A DNA stretch of 64,000 nt from Neurospora tetraspora (Eukaryota > Ascomycota > Sordariomycetes > Sordariales > Sordariaceae): positions 1,240,001-1,304,000 of the forward strand of contig NW_026944389.1 of the NCBI RefSeq assembly GCF_033439725.1, read 5' to 3'. Numbering within the stretch: position 1 is the first letter of the stretch; the number at the start of each line of letters is the position of its first letter. The position numbers and the translations under genes are program-made. The notes under the pieces are model-generated. The model worked only from the letters and a program-made list of their open reading frames with translations. It searched no databases and was not told the DNA's origin. This document shows, piece by piece, positions 37,390 to 50,525 of the stretch.

Positions 37390-40300
37390 CTAAGCTCTGG
37401 CATGACCCGCCGTGCGCTGCGCATGCGCATGAGCGTGGCCATGTGAGAAGTGACTTGAAGCCGACGGACCCGCTGCCGTCGCCGCCACCGCCTGGCCGAA
37501 GAAGGGATGCTTGAGGGCCTCCAATGGCGTGATCCTCTTGTCCGGATTGAGCGCCAAACAGCGTTCCAGGAGGTCAATAAAGTGGTTGAGCTCCTTGGTT
37601 TCCGCATCGCTCATGCCGCTGGAGGCGGCCAGGAGACGGGCCCGCAGATCGCGGGTCGGCTTAACGGTGGCCAGGGTCTTGACCGTGGTCTGTAGCAGGA
37701 AGGAGCAATAAAGTTAGTTTGATGCTCGATTCGGGTAGGTATATTTGGCAAATATTGTTGGAAGAAGAAAGGAAGTGAAAAGGGGGGATGTGTGGTCACG
37801 GAGTGGAGGTGTGAAGAAAGCGTATCGAAGAAGCAAAGCGTAGCAGTCGTTTCCCGCGTGCCGCCGTCACAAGAAACAACGACAACGGGAAGGACTGCAT
37901 GCTCTCCAGTTGGGATAGGGGAAGAAGCGCCACGATGCCCCGGGGGTATGCGGGTGGAGTTACATTGCCAAGCGGTCAATGTGAAGACGAGGCACAGCAC
38001 GACGCCCACTGGGGATGTCATCAAATCCTCTCTGTCCATCCCTTCTCTCATGCACGTCGGAAGATTGCTGAGCAAACCAACCACGCGGGATGTCCACATC
38101 GGATCTAGGATGCAAGCCGCCTAGCCTCATCATCCTCTCACATCAGATCCTCATGATGCCGGAAGACCGAACCAACAAGAGAGGGAGAGGATGAGGTGAT
38201 ACTCAGACAACACCGCAGATGGGGATGGGAGACATCATGCCGGGCCGCACACAAGCGCCGTCCCAATCAACCGACCTCCGCGTCCAGACCAAAAAAAGAA
38301 GCGCGGCAGAGGCGGCCAGAAAGGTCCGACCTGATGCCAGGGGCATCTCCGGTCACCCATTACCATCTTCCGTACCACCCTCCTCCATAAACAGAAGCGA
38401 ACATGGTGAACTCGGATGGTGACGGTCGGGGAATATCATCTCATGGGTTGGTTGCAATGTGATTGCCTCCGTGCCCCGTGCAGATGCAGGACGGAAGCGC
38501 TCAGGAAAATGAAAACAGACAAAAAGGAAAGAAAACAACGTACCTTTCCAAGGACCTTGTCCCGCTCAACACTGAGGAAGTTGCCCATGTCGTCCCAGTG
38601 CATGCCCCATAAGTCACCACGGCGGTACAACTTGGCGTTCAGTTTGCCGCGAATCTCCATGATGGTCTTCAACATCTGGTTGTTGCTGTCGCCCGTAAAT
38701 AGAATCTTGCCCGTGTACAGCTCATATAAGGTGCAGCCAATGGACCACATGTCTACCGAGTAGTCATATGGTATGCCTAGGATGACCTCTGGCGCGCGGT
38801 AGAATCGACTGACGAGATACGGTGTCACCTCCGTCGAAGCCGTGGCCGCGTCAGACCGGTCGATCGCCGTACCCAAGTCACAGATCTTCAAGAGATTGCG
38901 TGCCTCATTTACCTACATCAGAAGTTAGCATCCTGTCTCTTCATCGCAGTGTGTTCGAGAGGACCTACCAGGATATTGTCAGGCTTCAAATCAGCATGAA
39001 TGATGCTGCAGTTGCGCATATGCGCAAGGGCAAGGAAGATCTGGTAAGCGTAGACGCGTGTGGCACGCAAGTTGATGCCAACGTTGTTTCCGAACTTCTT
39101 TAGCACCTCGCGGAGGTTCATGCTTAGATTTTCAAATACCATGCACAGATGGCTCTTGTACTCGAAGGATCGCTCAAACCTGACGATATGCTTCTTGTCC
39201 TCAGGATCAGCTTCATTCAGCTTCTGTAGAATGGCAATTTCGGTAAAACCGCCCTTCCGCAAAGCGTCGTTGTTACGCATGATCTTGATGGCGACAGTCT
39301 GCTGCGTCGTGAGGTCCAAAGCGCGGGCGACTCCCGAGAACATACCACGACCGAGAGCCGTCGACAGCTGGTATCGTCCGTCCAACAGCTCGCCGGGCCT
39401 AATCTTGTAGTAACCGTCTTTGTCGTCACCTTCAAGCTTACCGCCGCCGCCATTAGCCTGGCCATCGTTTCCAGCTTTCTTCGAAACTGCAGGAGCCAGA
39501 AGCTTCTCTTCGTCGAAATCGTCTGCGAACATATCAAACTCGTCGTCGTCGTCTCCGCCCTTCTCAGGCTGCTTCTCATCATTTTGCTCTTTGGCAGCAT
39601 CTGCCAGAGCAGGATGTTTAGCTTCTCCATGCAAACCAACATGTCCGTGGCGCAGCTCGTCACGACGCTCGTCTTCCTTCATATCAGCGGTAGGATCATA
39701 ATCAGCGGCAGAGGGGCCATCAACTTCCACTTTATCGTTTCCGTTGGCTCTCGCAAGATCTTGCTCAGCCAGGAAGAAGTTGAATGAAGAAGGGGACATG
39801 GCGTCTGGCACCTGGGCGGGTGACTGGATAGGCGACGTGGTAGCATTTGCTAAAGATGGTTAGCGGCTGGAGTAGACAGGTAAAAGAAGGACTTGGAGAC
39901 TTACTCGACTTGGGACTGCTGGGCTCTGTCTTCTGGGGAGCTGGAGTATTGAAGCGGCTCGACGAGGGGGTGGGCGATGGCTTATCACCTTGTAATGACT
40001 GGACACTGGGGCTTGCCGCACCCAGACCACGCTGAAGAGCAGCCTGTCTAGCGCGTCTCCGTCGCTCGATCTCGGCTTGGACACGGGCTTCCTCGTCCAT
40101 TGCCTCAGACGGGTCCCAGTCCATGTCGGGTTCGGGCTCTTTAGATGCCTCCTGTTGATGTTGACTGTATGTAATATTAGCAAGGTATTCGACTAGTAAT
40201 GAAAATGACAACAGAATAACCTACCCGTCCTGTGAGATAGCAAGTTCCTTGACGCCTCGTTCAACCGGGACACCCTGACCAGATTTAGCATTTTCCTTGG

Positions 40301-41000
40301 TAGAATAAGAAGCCGCCGTGTGAGCATTTCCTTTAGACATTTCTTGTCCACGCCTGTCATCCTTGCCATCTTGGTAGGTTCCTTCTGGTTGAAAGGTAAC
40401 GACGCGGCCCCTATTATCACGCCGTCCTCTGTTTCGGTTATTGCGAGGCCTCTTGGTGGAGTATGAGTCGTAGTCGCGCTCGCGGTCGTAGTCTAGTGGC
40501 TCGCGGCCACGGCCACGGTCATCTACACGGTCGGCGGCCGGACGAGAGGGAGGAGGGGCGTCCCTGGCTGAGGCGTACCGGCTACGGGCCGAAGATGACC
40601 AGTCGTCATTATAAGTTGTCGAGCCGCGCGAGGGCGGACGGTCTAGGTCGCGGTACCGGCTACTACCCCTATCATCGTCGTGGTGAACGCGGAATTGTCG
40701 GGGATCGCGGCGGTCCCGGTCCCGGTCTCGGTCTCGGTCATGGCGATCATCATCGCGCGGACGCTTGAAGCCCCTGGGCGAACGGGGAGGAGGAGGAGAG
40801 CGTGGCGACCTGCTGTGACGACTGAAGGAGGCGACTCTTGGTGACTGACGATGGTCAGGGAGCTTGGAGGGTTCGGGAGTGCGCTCGAGTCTGGCTCTTG
40901 GTCTGCCGGTCCGGTCAATATCACCGTTCAACTTAGAGTGAGGCAGGGGAGTTGCCTCTGCGATTTCCCCATAATCCAAGCCACCATCGGGAAATGCCAT
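37390..41000 (-). CDS. prp4: Spliceosomal serine/threonine kinase PRP4 (PRPF4B orthologue)
   Basis: Five exons, 41000-40225, 40164-39905, 39849-38969, 38912-38544 and 37689-37390, encode 861 residues; all junctions restore frame at GT-AG sites. Residues 40-240 are Arg/Ser/Asp-rich with RD repeats, as in spliceosome-associated kinases, followed by acidic segments. The kinase domain has a Gly-rich loop (GRGMFSGVARA), VAIKIM, HADLKPDNILV in place of HRD, DLG in place of DFG (seen in this family), the PYLVSRFYRAPEVILG activation segment and the DMWSIGCTLYELYTGKILF block, which are diagnostic for PRP4. The segment VKTLATVKPTRDLRARLL and the C-lobe HPFF end also match. PRP4 phosphorylates U4/U6.U5 tri-snRNP proteins to activate the spliceosome. 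The last intron is unusually long (854 nt). The ATG at 41000 is the first in frame. Confidence 0.95.
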
Positions 41001-41732
41001 TGTGTGCAAACCGACCGCTTGAATGTGAACGTCCGACTTTAGAGAACTAACGCAAAAATAGCCCGTCTGGTTGTGCCAGCTTTGAAGAACCGAGAGAACT
41101 GAACAAGAAGCGATTTCGCTGCTGGCTGTTTTGGGGGAATGGGCAGATGGGAGAAAGTGTCAGCTTCTTGATCGATAAGCAGTGATTTCGTGAGACGGAG
41201 AGCAGAGCCCGACCAGTTTAGCTTTTCAACTTCGTCACCGAAAGTGGTAGCGTTGAAGATGGAGTTGGAAAGTGTGTTGTAGGAGACTTGGTTGGAGTGG
41301 CCACTGAAGGCCGAAGACGGTGCTGGATGGAGACTTTGGGATCATCTGGCAATGGACGATAATGACGGAACGAGTTGCAATCCAAATGCACTGAAGTCAG
41401 TCGCGCTTCAGGGGTTACGCAAAGCCTTACAGCATGCTGCACTAACAGCTGACCCTATTCACTGCAGTGCTTAGCTGTTAGCGGCCAAGCGCGGCCGAAG
41501 TTCAGCCGCGCCACCGCCCAGTCGCAAGGGTGCCTTTGCCGTTCTAGCCTTCTTATCGGCGGCCGCTTTCACCTGTTGATCGGTGGGGCACTTTGTCTTT
41601 CTCGCCTGAAACCATTTCCCCAAATCGTCAATTCTTCTCTCTTTTTGTTGTCGCAAAGACTTCAACGTCCCACCAATAAACAGCACCTTCTTCCTCTTTT
41701 CTTACTCTCTATACCAACCGTAAACCGACAAA

Positions 41733-42505
41733 ATGGGTGGCGCTGACAGAGCTGGTATGTTTTCTCCCTTGTCGCTTATTGGTCATCGCTCGCTGTGCTG
41801 TGCGACGGCGCTTACTCTGGTGATCAACGAAAATCTGGTGACAGCCTCATGCTGACATTATTTCCTCTCTAGGTGGCAAGGCCAAGCCCCTCAAGGTGCG
41901 TTCTTTCGTGTAACGATTTAAGACAACGAACTATGGACAAGAGCGGACGACACTCGATATCACTGAGCCGCGACTACTGGAGGGATTAAACACTTGCTGG
42001 CGGCTCTTGCGGACAATCATCACCATAGGAGGTCGCGGGAAGCCTTCACAGAGTGTCCAAACTCTCCTTAGCCACGGCCCAGTTTGGCGGAAATACCACA
42101 GATCTCCGGCGACGCAGAATGAAGGACTGACTCTGGTTCACGAACAGGCTCCCAAGAAGGACAAGAAGGAGCTCGATGAGGATGACAAGGCTTTCCTCGA
42201 GAGGAAGAAGGCCGGTACGCAACGCACCCATCACATCTCCCTCCCTCCCTCCCTACAGCATCGCATTGCATTGCACCAGCATACCGCATAAACACTTCCA
42301 TCACTTTCAGTCTACAACCACTCTATTCCCACCACCTACACAACCATCAAAACCCCAAACACCCGAGCAAACAAAAACACGAGGCTAACATATTCCACCC
42401 CCAACAACAGAGGAGAAGGCCCGCAAGGATCTCGCCGCCAAGGCCGGCGGCAAGGGCCCGCTCAACACCGGTGCCCAGGGCATCAAGAAGTCCGGCAAGA
42501 AGTAA
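41733..42505 (+). CDS. tma7: Translation machinery-associated protein 7 (TMA7)
   Basis: Four small exons, 41733-41754, 41873-41895, 42148-42214 and 42411-42505, give 68 residues; yeast TMA7 has 64. The product starts MGGADRAGGKAKPLK, continues with APKKDKKELDEDDKAF, and ends GPLNTGAQGIKKSGKK, the invariant C-terminal block of the family. Introns of 118, 252 and 196 nt have GTATGT, GTGCGT and GTACGC donors. TMA7 associates with ribosomes; its exact role in translation is not settled. It diverges from the PRP4 gene with about 730 bp between the start codons, so the two promoters probably share this interval. Confidence 0.95.
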
Positions 42506-43485
42506 AGAATAAAAATCCATCTATCTTCATTACCACGAACCGAACCGGACCGAACCGAACCGCACAGACAATAGGAACGGACGGATAAGATGGACGGATG
42601 AACGGACATGGAGAAGCAGAAAGGAAAGTGCAGTGTTGTTACACAACGGCGTTTTTACAGAGCAAAAGGGTTTAACGGGATGTTTTTTGCGTGTCTTCCA
42701 GAACGCAGTCTTCCCTTTATTGATGAGTTAGAGCATGCAGCGAGGAGCGACAAAAGATGGGATACCAAATGGGAATATATATGAATGGCACGTACAGTTT
42801 TGGGTATATTTCGCGTGTTTTTGATATTGGTGTGACATGTGTTGTGTGATGTGTTGGTGTTGGTGTCGAGCGTTTATACTTAGCCAACCGAGGTGGTTAT
42901 TTGTTCGATGTGGCATTGATCCTCCTCTGTTACAACTTTGGGAACACTCAATGTCCATCAACGAATTAGTATACAAGTATAAATGGTTTGTTCTAAGTAC
43001 CGTAGCTCATTCCCGGCAATGTATGATGTAAAGCGTCTAATTAAAACATATTATGTATATAAACGTTTTCTTGACGCCTTCTTGGGCCTGCTGCTGGTCT
43101 CTCTATGTCAAACTGAGAGTTCATATAATAGAGGCACCAGCCCATCTTTGCTTTTGCTATCCAAAACCCAACAACCCTTCCAGGGCATTTTCAGATTCTG
43201 ATTCTCATGATCTATCGTTTCTCACATACCCATATCAAAACGCCGAAACAATGCTTGTTAAGGGACCTAGAATGCCCATAAATGCAAACTGCCCGTCCTA
43301 AGTCTCTTTCAATGATCCCCGTTTCCGGGAGATGGGGAAGCCAGCCGTTCATGCTCCAACTCGGCAGTCCTCCTCCGCATCCAAAACTTGAGGATATCCC
43401 TCTTCCTCCCCTTATTCAACGAAGACGACTCAACGCCTTCACCAACCGTCCTTCTCGACCTCCCTCTTCCAGAAACACGGATCTT
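42506..43485. other. Convergent 3' intergenic region
   Basis: About 1 kb between the ends of tma7 and the CSC1-like gene. It contains a GAACC-type repeat at 42536-42566 just after the tma7 stop and AT-rich stretches suited to polyadenylation. No coding sequence is seen. Confidence 0.55.
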
Positions 43486-46400
43486 CTAGTTCCCGCCCCA
43501 GAAGCTATTTCCGCTCACGCTCCCATTTCCACCCCTACCCGGCGCACCAGGCGCAGGTCCCTGCCGCCTGTTCCCCCTGAAATAGTCATACTGCATGGGG
43601 TCGTTCTGGCCCTGATTCGGCTGGAAATGTGGGCTTTGCATCGCGTTCAGCGGCGTGTGCATCATGTCGTCGTCCGTTTGCGGCACGTTGCCGTAACCAT
43701 ATCTGGAAGTACCCAGCACGCCTGGCGCGCGTGGGTTGGGGATACTAAACCCGCCCAGTGCACTGCGAGACCCCGGCCTGGAGCTATCGAAGCTCCGTTC
43801 CCGGTGGAGGCCAGCGTCGGAGACATCGACACCTGCTGGTGTTGAAGTCGGCATGCCCGCCGCGTTATAGACGAGGTTGCTCGAGCTATCGTTGCCGTTG
43901 TCACCCATGTGATACAGGGGGCTTCGGCCTCGACCGGGCGCCTCGCCGGGACCTAGCGTGGGTGGTGAGTAGGGCGCCTGGTTGTTATACGAGTATTGTT
44001 GCGACGGAGACATGTATCCGCCACCATAAGCGGTGTTAGCCATATCGGACTGGTTCGAAAAGAGTCTGCGGTTGGTGCCAAAGCCCATTCCCCCTACTGG
44101 TGTACCTGGTCGAGAGTTGTTGTCGGATCCCGTAGCTATGGTTCCTGGTGTGTCTGGCCGGACGATATCAGATGCATGTCCAAACAACTCGCCAGCACCA
44201 TGGTCCGCAGCAAATTCGTCGCGATTCTTGTAGAACTCAAAGTCCAGTCGGGACTCGGGGACGACCTCGAACCCGGGCACCGTGGACGACAGTTTCCCGA
44301 CCTTTCCAGAAGCCATACTGTCCAGGGCAAAAGTGTCGCTGTACCCGCTCACAGACATTGAGTCGCCAGGGCCTGCATCACGGCCATCGGATAGCCGGCC
44401 CTGGTAAACGCTTGCCAGTATATTCTGAGCTTTGGCGTGTACCATGGGTGTGATCAGTGGCTTGTATAGGGCAGGGTGGCCGAAGCGCGAGGCAAGACGA
44501 TCGTTTCTGGGGGCTTGTTCTTTTAGGCCGAAACCTTCCTCACCGTTGCCGTGCTTGATGATGCGCGTCGAGTAGTACGTGAGCTTATTATCGTACATCC
44601 ATGAGCAGACAAACTTGAAGATGATCATCAGAAATGGTAGCGGGACGACGGCGTACGCTTGAGTTTTGTACCCAAAGCCTCTAACCCACACTACAAGGAA
44701 GACGACCAGGTGAGATAGCATCAATCCAAAGAGGATGCGGTTGAACAATATGCGCCAGAACATTCCTCCGCTCTCCGTTTTCGTGACAAAGACGTACATC
44801 AGCAAATACTTTTTGAGCGCAACGTCAATGGCGAAGTACATGCCTGCCGCCGGGAGAACAAGCGGCATGATGGGAGCGTAACAGAGGGCGGCAGTGGCGT
44901 AGAAGAGGAAATAATTATAGTAGCTAGCGTAATCGAAAGGCGGCGGTGCCGTGAGCTCGATCAGCTCTCTGGGAGTCGGATTCGTGAACTTTCGCATAAT
45001 AGAGCCGTAAATCAACTTCCAAAGCTGCGATAGATCGATGGCAGCACCTAGTTGACGCTGAATGAGCCAAACAACCCAGAAGGGCGAAATGGAGCAAAGC
45101 GAGACGAAGACGGTGGTCCCAAAGTCCGCATCAAGGATAGCTTGCCACGCATCATGATCCGTGGCAGTGTTCTTAACCACCGTGGCCCCGAAAGACCAAA
45201 GAGCGCTGAACAGAGAGAACACAAAGAGATTGTTAAAGACGAAGAATGAGTATAGTTTGGCGACAACGTGGCGTTCTCGACCGGTCTTGGTCATGTCGCC
45301 GGCCTTCATAGATAGCCGCCGGAAAATGATGGGGAGAACCATATAAACCAAGGAAGTCAAGGCTGGAGAAGCAATACCCTGTACAATAGCCCAAAAGTTT
45401 CTGTTCTTTTCCAGAGACTTCTGAAAGTCGGGCCAAACACGTGCGAGATTGCTCAGGTTGACCAAAAAGATGGCGATCATGGCGTTGGGAGCAACCCATA
45501 CCACGGTGAGAACAGTAATCCATAAGTTGTTCCACAGTGTCCTCGTAAAACGAGAGGCCGAGCTGAGTGGCATATTTTCCCAGACGATGTCGTTAGGCTT
45601 GGGAGCGAGAGTAACTCTTGCGCCTAGTGGTTTTTTGCTTCGGCAGAGATAGGCAATTGCATGCGCTTCGCTTATATCAGAATAAGACGCGAAGCCGTAC
45701 GGCATGGAACCTCTCTTGTCTATCCGTTGGCGAACCTCCTTGATCTCGAGCTCCAGCAACTTGATCCGTTGCGTGAGATAGTCGATAGCATCCAGTTTCT
45801 TGTCCTTCGGATAGGTTGAGAATGAAGGATCTTGCTTGGAGGGCCGGCAGACTGGCCTAGTAACTGGGAGGTTCTTGGGGTCCTTGAGGTACTTGGCTAG
45901 CACCTGTTCCAGCTTCCGGACGGTCTTTCCGTGCTCCTCGATCAAAGTGGGCAAAATCTTGACGTCGCGTGCGACAGCAGTCCTCGAGAAGGATGAGCTC
46001 GGTGCTGCGCTGTCAATGATTCGAGCGATACCTTCATCTGAAGTCAAATTTTTGGGGATGTCGTACAACTGGTAGTCGTTTGGTTAGGACAGAGAAACGA
46101 TGTGATGGGGGACGGGTGTAACATACCATGAGCGTACGGGCGTGGAGGCTCTGCTGGTACTCCTCGCTTTTGAGATACTGGATCCTTAACTGACAAACCT
46201 TGCTGTAGTTCCACCAGAGAAAGAAGCACACAATCAGGGTAGTTACCCAGGACATGACGACTGTGGCCCATTGCCACTGGTTCCACACGTTCATGGGCGT
46301 AACCTTTTGCAGCCAAGGCGACTGAGGTGCAGCGTTCTTATACCAGTTTATGGGAATTTGAATGCAACAACACAGGACGGCTAGGCACAAGAAGATATTG

Positions 46401-46844
46401 CGACACATCCTGGTGAAGCGCATGAAGATGGTGGCGTCCATGCCAACCAGCCTCACCAAATCCTGCTCCGTGGTCGTCCACAGCGGCTTGATCCAGGAGA
46501 AGAAGCCCTTCCCGAGCTGGGGCGGGGCGTGCTTTTCGTCGGCATGTTTGAGTTTGGGTGCGTATACGACAGTGTTGAGTGGCCTAACCAAGGAGAAACC
46601 CAAGGCGACGGCGGCGGTGATGCTCACGGAAGAAGCAAGGGCAGCGTAGATGGAATTGGAAGAGAGCTGAGAGCGCAGTTGCATCAGCAATCTGTAGGTA
46701 CGAGCATGACATGACTACATATTTTCTGGATAGAGGCATGACACGTACCTGGGCGGCAAAGGGATCCTGTAAGAGTTGGAGGAATTCGCTAATAGGGTCA
46801 CGGCTTTGGAGCACGTTGGCCTTCATGCCCAGCATTTCCACCAT
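43486..46844 (-). CDS. CSC1/OSCA-type osmosensitive cation channel (DUF221, RSN1/PHM7 family)
   Basis: Three exons, 46844-46749, 46666-46127 and 46068-43486, encode 1072 residues. The acceptor of intron 1 is set at CTCAG before 46666 because it joins DPFAAQ to LSSNSIYAAL in frame; a nearer CAG would not keep the frame. Diagnostic blocks: VVYAPKLKHADEKHAPPQLGKG and WI.PLW after TM1, LVGMDA..FMRF, LYDIPK at the cytosolic loop start, then DIVWENM and a bundle of about seven TM helices with the SPFWVVWLIQRQLG segment. The C-terminal 350 residues are cytosolic, Ser/Gly/Pro-rich and disordered. Members are TMEM63/OSCA-like calcium-permeable stress-gated channels or lipid scramblases of the plasma membrane or ER. 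The ATG at 46844 is the first in frame; later in-frame ATGs at 46835 and 46826 are possible. Confidence 0.93.
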
Positions 46845-49800
46845 GTTGTTTGCCAGTAACGAGCCCAACCAGGGCAGTCGGAGCAGAAGTTGTGATCAGA
46901 GCGACAGCGATCGAGGGGGGGTGGGTTGTAGTTCGTCGAGATAGCCGTGTTAGCGCAGGCCCGTGAGTCGTCTGGTCGACAAAGCGCGAGTTGGGATGAA
47001 CTGGTTTTGTTCCACGACTTTCAGTTGGTTCGGCGGATTCGAAAGACACCGATAGATTCAAAATCCCTTCCCCGTCTGCAGTTATCGCCAAAGAAAGATG
47101 TTTGTTGTATGTAGGCGTCGAATGCCGGTTGGAGGCGTGCTGTTGATGGCGAACGTGACCGGCTCTATTTCAAAGGCGTGTCGCGCAACCACAAACAAAG
47201 AGATCAGGACTCTCTTTGGCGCCGGCGATCAAAGAGAACAGTTTCGTCGTATGCTGTGCGCATAACAATTGGAACCGAACGATTGTCGTCGTGTGTAACT
47301 CGTGCCGGGGCACTCGGACAGAATAGGGTCAATAGGGAAAAAGACCACCACGATCTGGAACGAATGTGACGTATGGTGGATGCCAAGTCCCAGCGCTAAC
47401 AAATTGATTCTGGAAAATCCGTGGCCGATCGGGACTCTGCCGCCAGTGCTGAATAGGAGGAGAGGGAGCCCAGTCAGTAAGCGAGAGGGGCGACAAGAGC
47501 CGGTATTAGTGAGGGTATTCTAGTAGCAAGGTCTTGAGGGTTGTTGCTTTGGTCGAAGGTTGGGTACAGTGGGAAAAACGAAGGTGGTGGTGGTGGTGGT
47601 GGTGGTGGTGGATGATAAACGAGCGTCCAAGTCGAGTCCATCAGATCGGGCCCATGTCATTGATTGATGGGGATGGATGATGATATCAATTCGGCCACTT
47701 GTGCACGCGTGTCGGAAGATCGTCAAAAGGATGATGGACAGCGACAGACACTGCACAGGCAAGCAACAGGCAAGTGACAGCCAAACGATTGGGGATGGAC
47801 GGGTTCTGGAAGGAGGGATGAACGGGCCAATAACTGCTTTTGCCCATCTTTGTGCATCAATCATGGGGAGGCTTCGGGCCGCTAAGAGGCTCGTGTGGTG
47901 GTTCCTCCCCCTGCTCGCATCCACATGCCGTTGGATCTGTGACCGCCCGTGGGGCCGGATTGTCAGATTGGCAGTGTGTGTGCGCGTTGCAGCGACTGCA
48001 GTGTGCTAAGAATGGAACTTGGAACTCGTTGCTTCCCGTTCACAAATGGAGTTCAGGGTCTTTTACCTTAATTAGCTCCCACATCTTCACCCCATATTCA
48101 ACGCTTTCTTTTTCTTAACTTCTCCGTCGTCCATCTTCAAAAGGGTTCTTCTGTTGATCAAGGGATTCCATCACGCTCCAGTAGTTATTGGCTGCCCCTG
48201 ACATAACATAATCCACCAAACGGCAGCAAAGCGGCTCAAGAATGGGCCTGGAATGGACACTCCAAGACCTCACCCAAGACCGCCGCGCCGCAAGGTTGCC
48301 GCCCTGCCGTCGTCAGGCATTGGAAGTGGAAGCCAGGGAGGGTTTTGGCATCAGCCTGTAACAAGCAGACGACCCAGTCAAGATCCAAGCAGGCCAATCA
48401 CCGGTCAGATAAAGGTTGTCATGTCACACGCTGCCAACTGGCCGCTGTCAAGGGTGTCAGTGTGTGTCTACTGGCGGCCATTTGAGCATGTCAGCATGTC
48501 CCACCACATTCCATTCGAACGCTTCAGAGAGAAATACGAGGATTTGGATCCCTTTGACGATTCCGTACATGAAGATCTGACTGAGAACGCGATGCAACAA
48601 GTCAAGATCTTCACTGTCCAGGTACCAATGCAACATTTCCATACGAGACTGAACTTTTACAAGACTGTTCATCGGCTGCCTCTCTTTTTAGTCTTTGCTT
48701 CTTTCCATTTTCCACGACTCCAACGATACCGCAGTGTCCATCCGGCATGGTTTCCGCGTATCAGACTCTATCCGCTGCAAGACTGTCGCATCCACAAACA
48801 ACTCCTCAGGACATGAACAAAGACCCATCCTAGAAGAGATCGGCGCAATATTAAGCAGGGTCGTTGACTCGTTTCGTCCTTCGGTTTAGCACCTGGAGTT
48901 TGTTTGACCTTTCTGGGTCTCAACAATGGCATCTATGGATGAACCTTGGGCACTTGTTCCTCGGCCTATCTGTTATCGCTGTCGTTTCATCAAACAATCT
49001 AATGAGTCAGGGATCACTTCAGCAACGGCGAAACACCGTCGTTTTCAGTTGTATAAACGTGGACGGAATCCATTTAAGGTAACTATCATTGAGCGCATTC
49101 ATTCCAAAGGTCGAGAACCGATCACCGTCAGATCCGGCTAAATGTCCGAATTTCCATATCCATCACAATAAACTTAAACACAGTGTAGCGAACTGAGGGC
49201 GCTAGGGGCGGGCAGAAGACATATATACACCGGCCCCTCAGAGACAACTCTCGAGCGACTCCGACACGAGTTTGTTGAGTCGAAATACAGTCTCGTAAAA
49301 ATTCACCGACACAGTGTCATTGTCTATCGAAGTGGTCTTTCAGCTAGCCGCTGGTTAATACTCATCCCCTCTTTTGATATAGAGACTCATAGAGACACCA
49401 CTGCCTCGACTTGGAATGTTGTGCATTGAGAAAAGGAGACAACGTCTTTCCCGATTCAGCTGGGTTTGTGTGCAGACAGTTTCCGGCCTATTAGTCGAAA
49501 CTCATTCGCAATGCACCACTAAGAGGATTCTACCTTGAAGTTATGGACGGACAGACCCATGATGTCGCGTTGTAACTATAGAGAGCTCCAGCAACTCGAT
49601 GTGTTAAGTTAGTTGGTTCATTTCAGTTGGAACTACTGTGTATGGACACAGCACATCTGTCCGCCTGTCCGTTCTTTCCATCGTAAGTGGTGGCTGGTGA
49701 TCATGCCTACCTCAACCCGCCTCTCGTTGGTCGGTCCTGCCGTTAAAGGACGTAAACCTCTTCTTCCCCTCTATGATATCTCGACTGATTAGGAAGAGTA

Positions 49801-50431
49801 CAAATGACACTATAATCATATTGATCGTTTGTGTTAACGAAAGCCACGAGCACATGTAGACCTTATCAAGTAAGTAACCCGATCTCTTCAGTTTGTAGGT
49901 CGACAAAGTAGGACAAGAAATGTCAAAGGAATGATCCAGAGGCTGTTCAAGTATTTGACCCATACCCTCTGTTCTACCTCTCTCCGACATCACTCCCACT
50001 CCTCCCAGAAGCAACTCGCCATTGACCAAACCAGAAAACATTTGGAGTAATTAACATATGCAGAGGAACATACATACCTGTATCCATCCATATGTTCCAG
50101 GACCTCAAGGGGGCTATTCAATAACCTCGGGTTTAGGCGACTCAGCACGTGAGCTCTACTAAGTATTCGCCCTCTTCCTTGACTCCGAAAACCCACACGT
50201 TTCAGTTGCAAAGGAGAAAAACAAAAAGAAGATCAATTATATCCCATTGTCATCCGCGGAAACACGTTAGCGCGCCGCCAAGTCCCCTGACCCTTCAATT
50301 TCCCGATTCTCAAACCCAACTGCTAAAGCAGCATCATCCCAACTCTCCCTCACAGAGGTTGCAAAGTACAACCCGCCAACCATTCCAAAAGTAACTCGGC
50401 TACATAAGCAATGGAACTGCGCAAAACAAGC
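46845..50431. other. Spacer between the CSC1-like gene and the 5S pseudogene
   Basis: About 3.6 kb without a supported gene. The first kilobase is probably the 5' leader and promoter of the channel gene and includes a (GGT) microsatellite. Two plus-strand ORFs (48253-48816 and 48926-49141) are open but have no recognised domain and no convincing splice connection. A minor TATA-like ACATATATACACC occurs at 49220. Confidence 0.45.
47583..47611. repeat. (GGT)n microsatellite
   Basis: About ten uninterrupted GGT triplets in the upstream region of the CSC1-like gene. Confidence 0.95.
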
Positions 50432-50525
50432 ACATACGACCACAGATGGTAGAAAACTCGGGATCCCGTCCGCTCTCCCATAGATAAGCTACCAATCGGA
50501 AGATTATCTTTGGGAGTAGTTTTTT
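50432..50525 (+). pseudogene. Truncated 5S rRNA-like sequence
   Basis: The 5' half closely follows Neurospora-type 5S rRNA: it begins ACATACGACCA, continues with GTAGAAAACTCGGGATCCCG and TCCGCTC (the internal promoter region), and then AAGC. The middle (ATCGGAAGATTA) still resembles the GGTTAGTA region. The expected 3' arm that would pair with the ACATACGAC start is missing and a T6 run occurs at 50520-50525. Neurospora 5S genes are dispersed singly in the genome, so an isolated copy is expected; the substitutions and missing 3' end indicate a pseudogene. Confidence 0.65.

Noticed and set aside
48253-48816. 187-codon plus-strand ORF
   Set aside because: No recognised domain or exon continuation; the acidic segment alone is not evidence of a gene.
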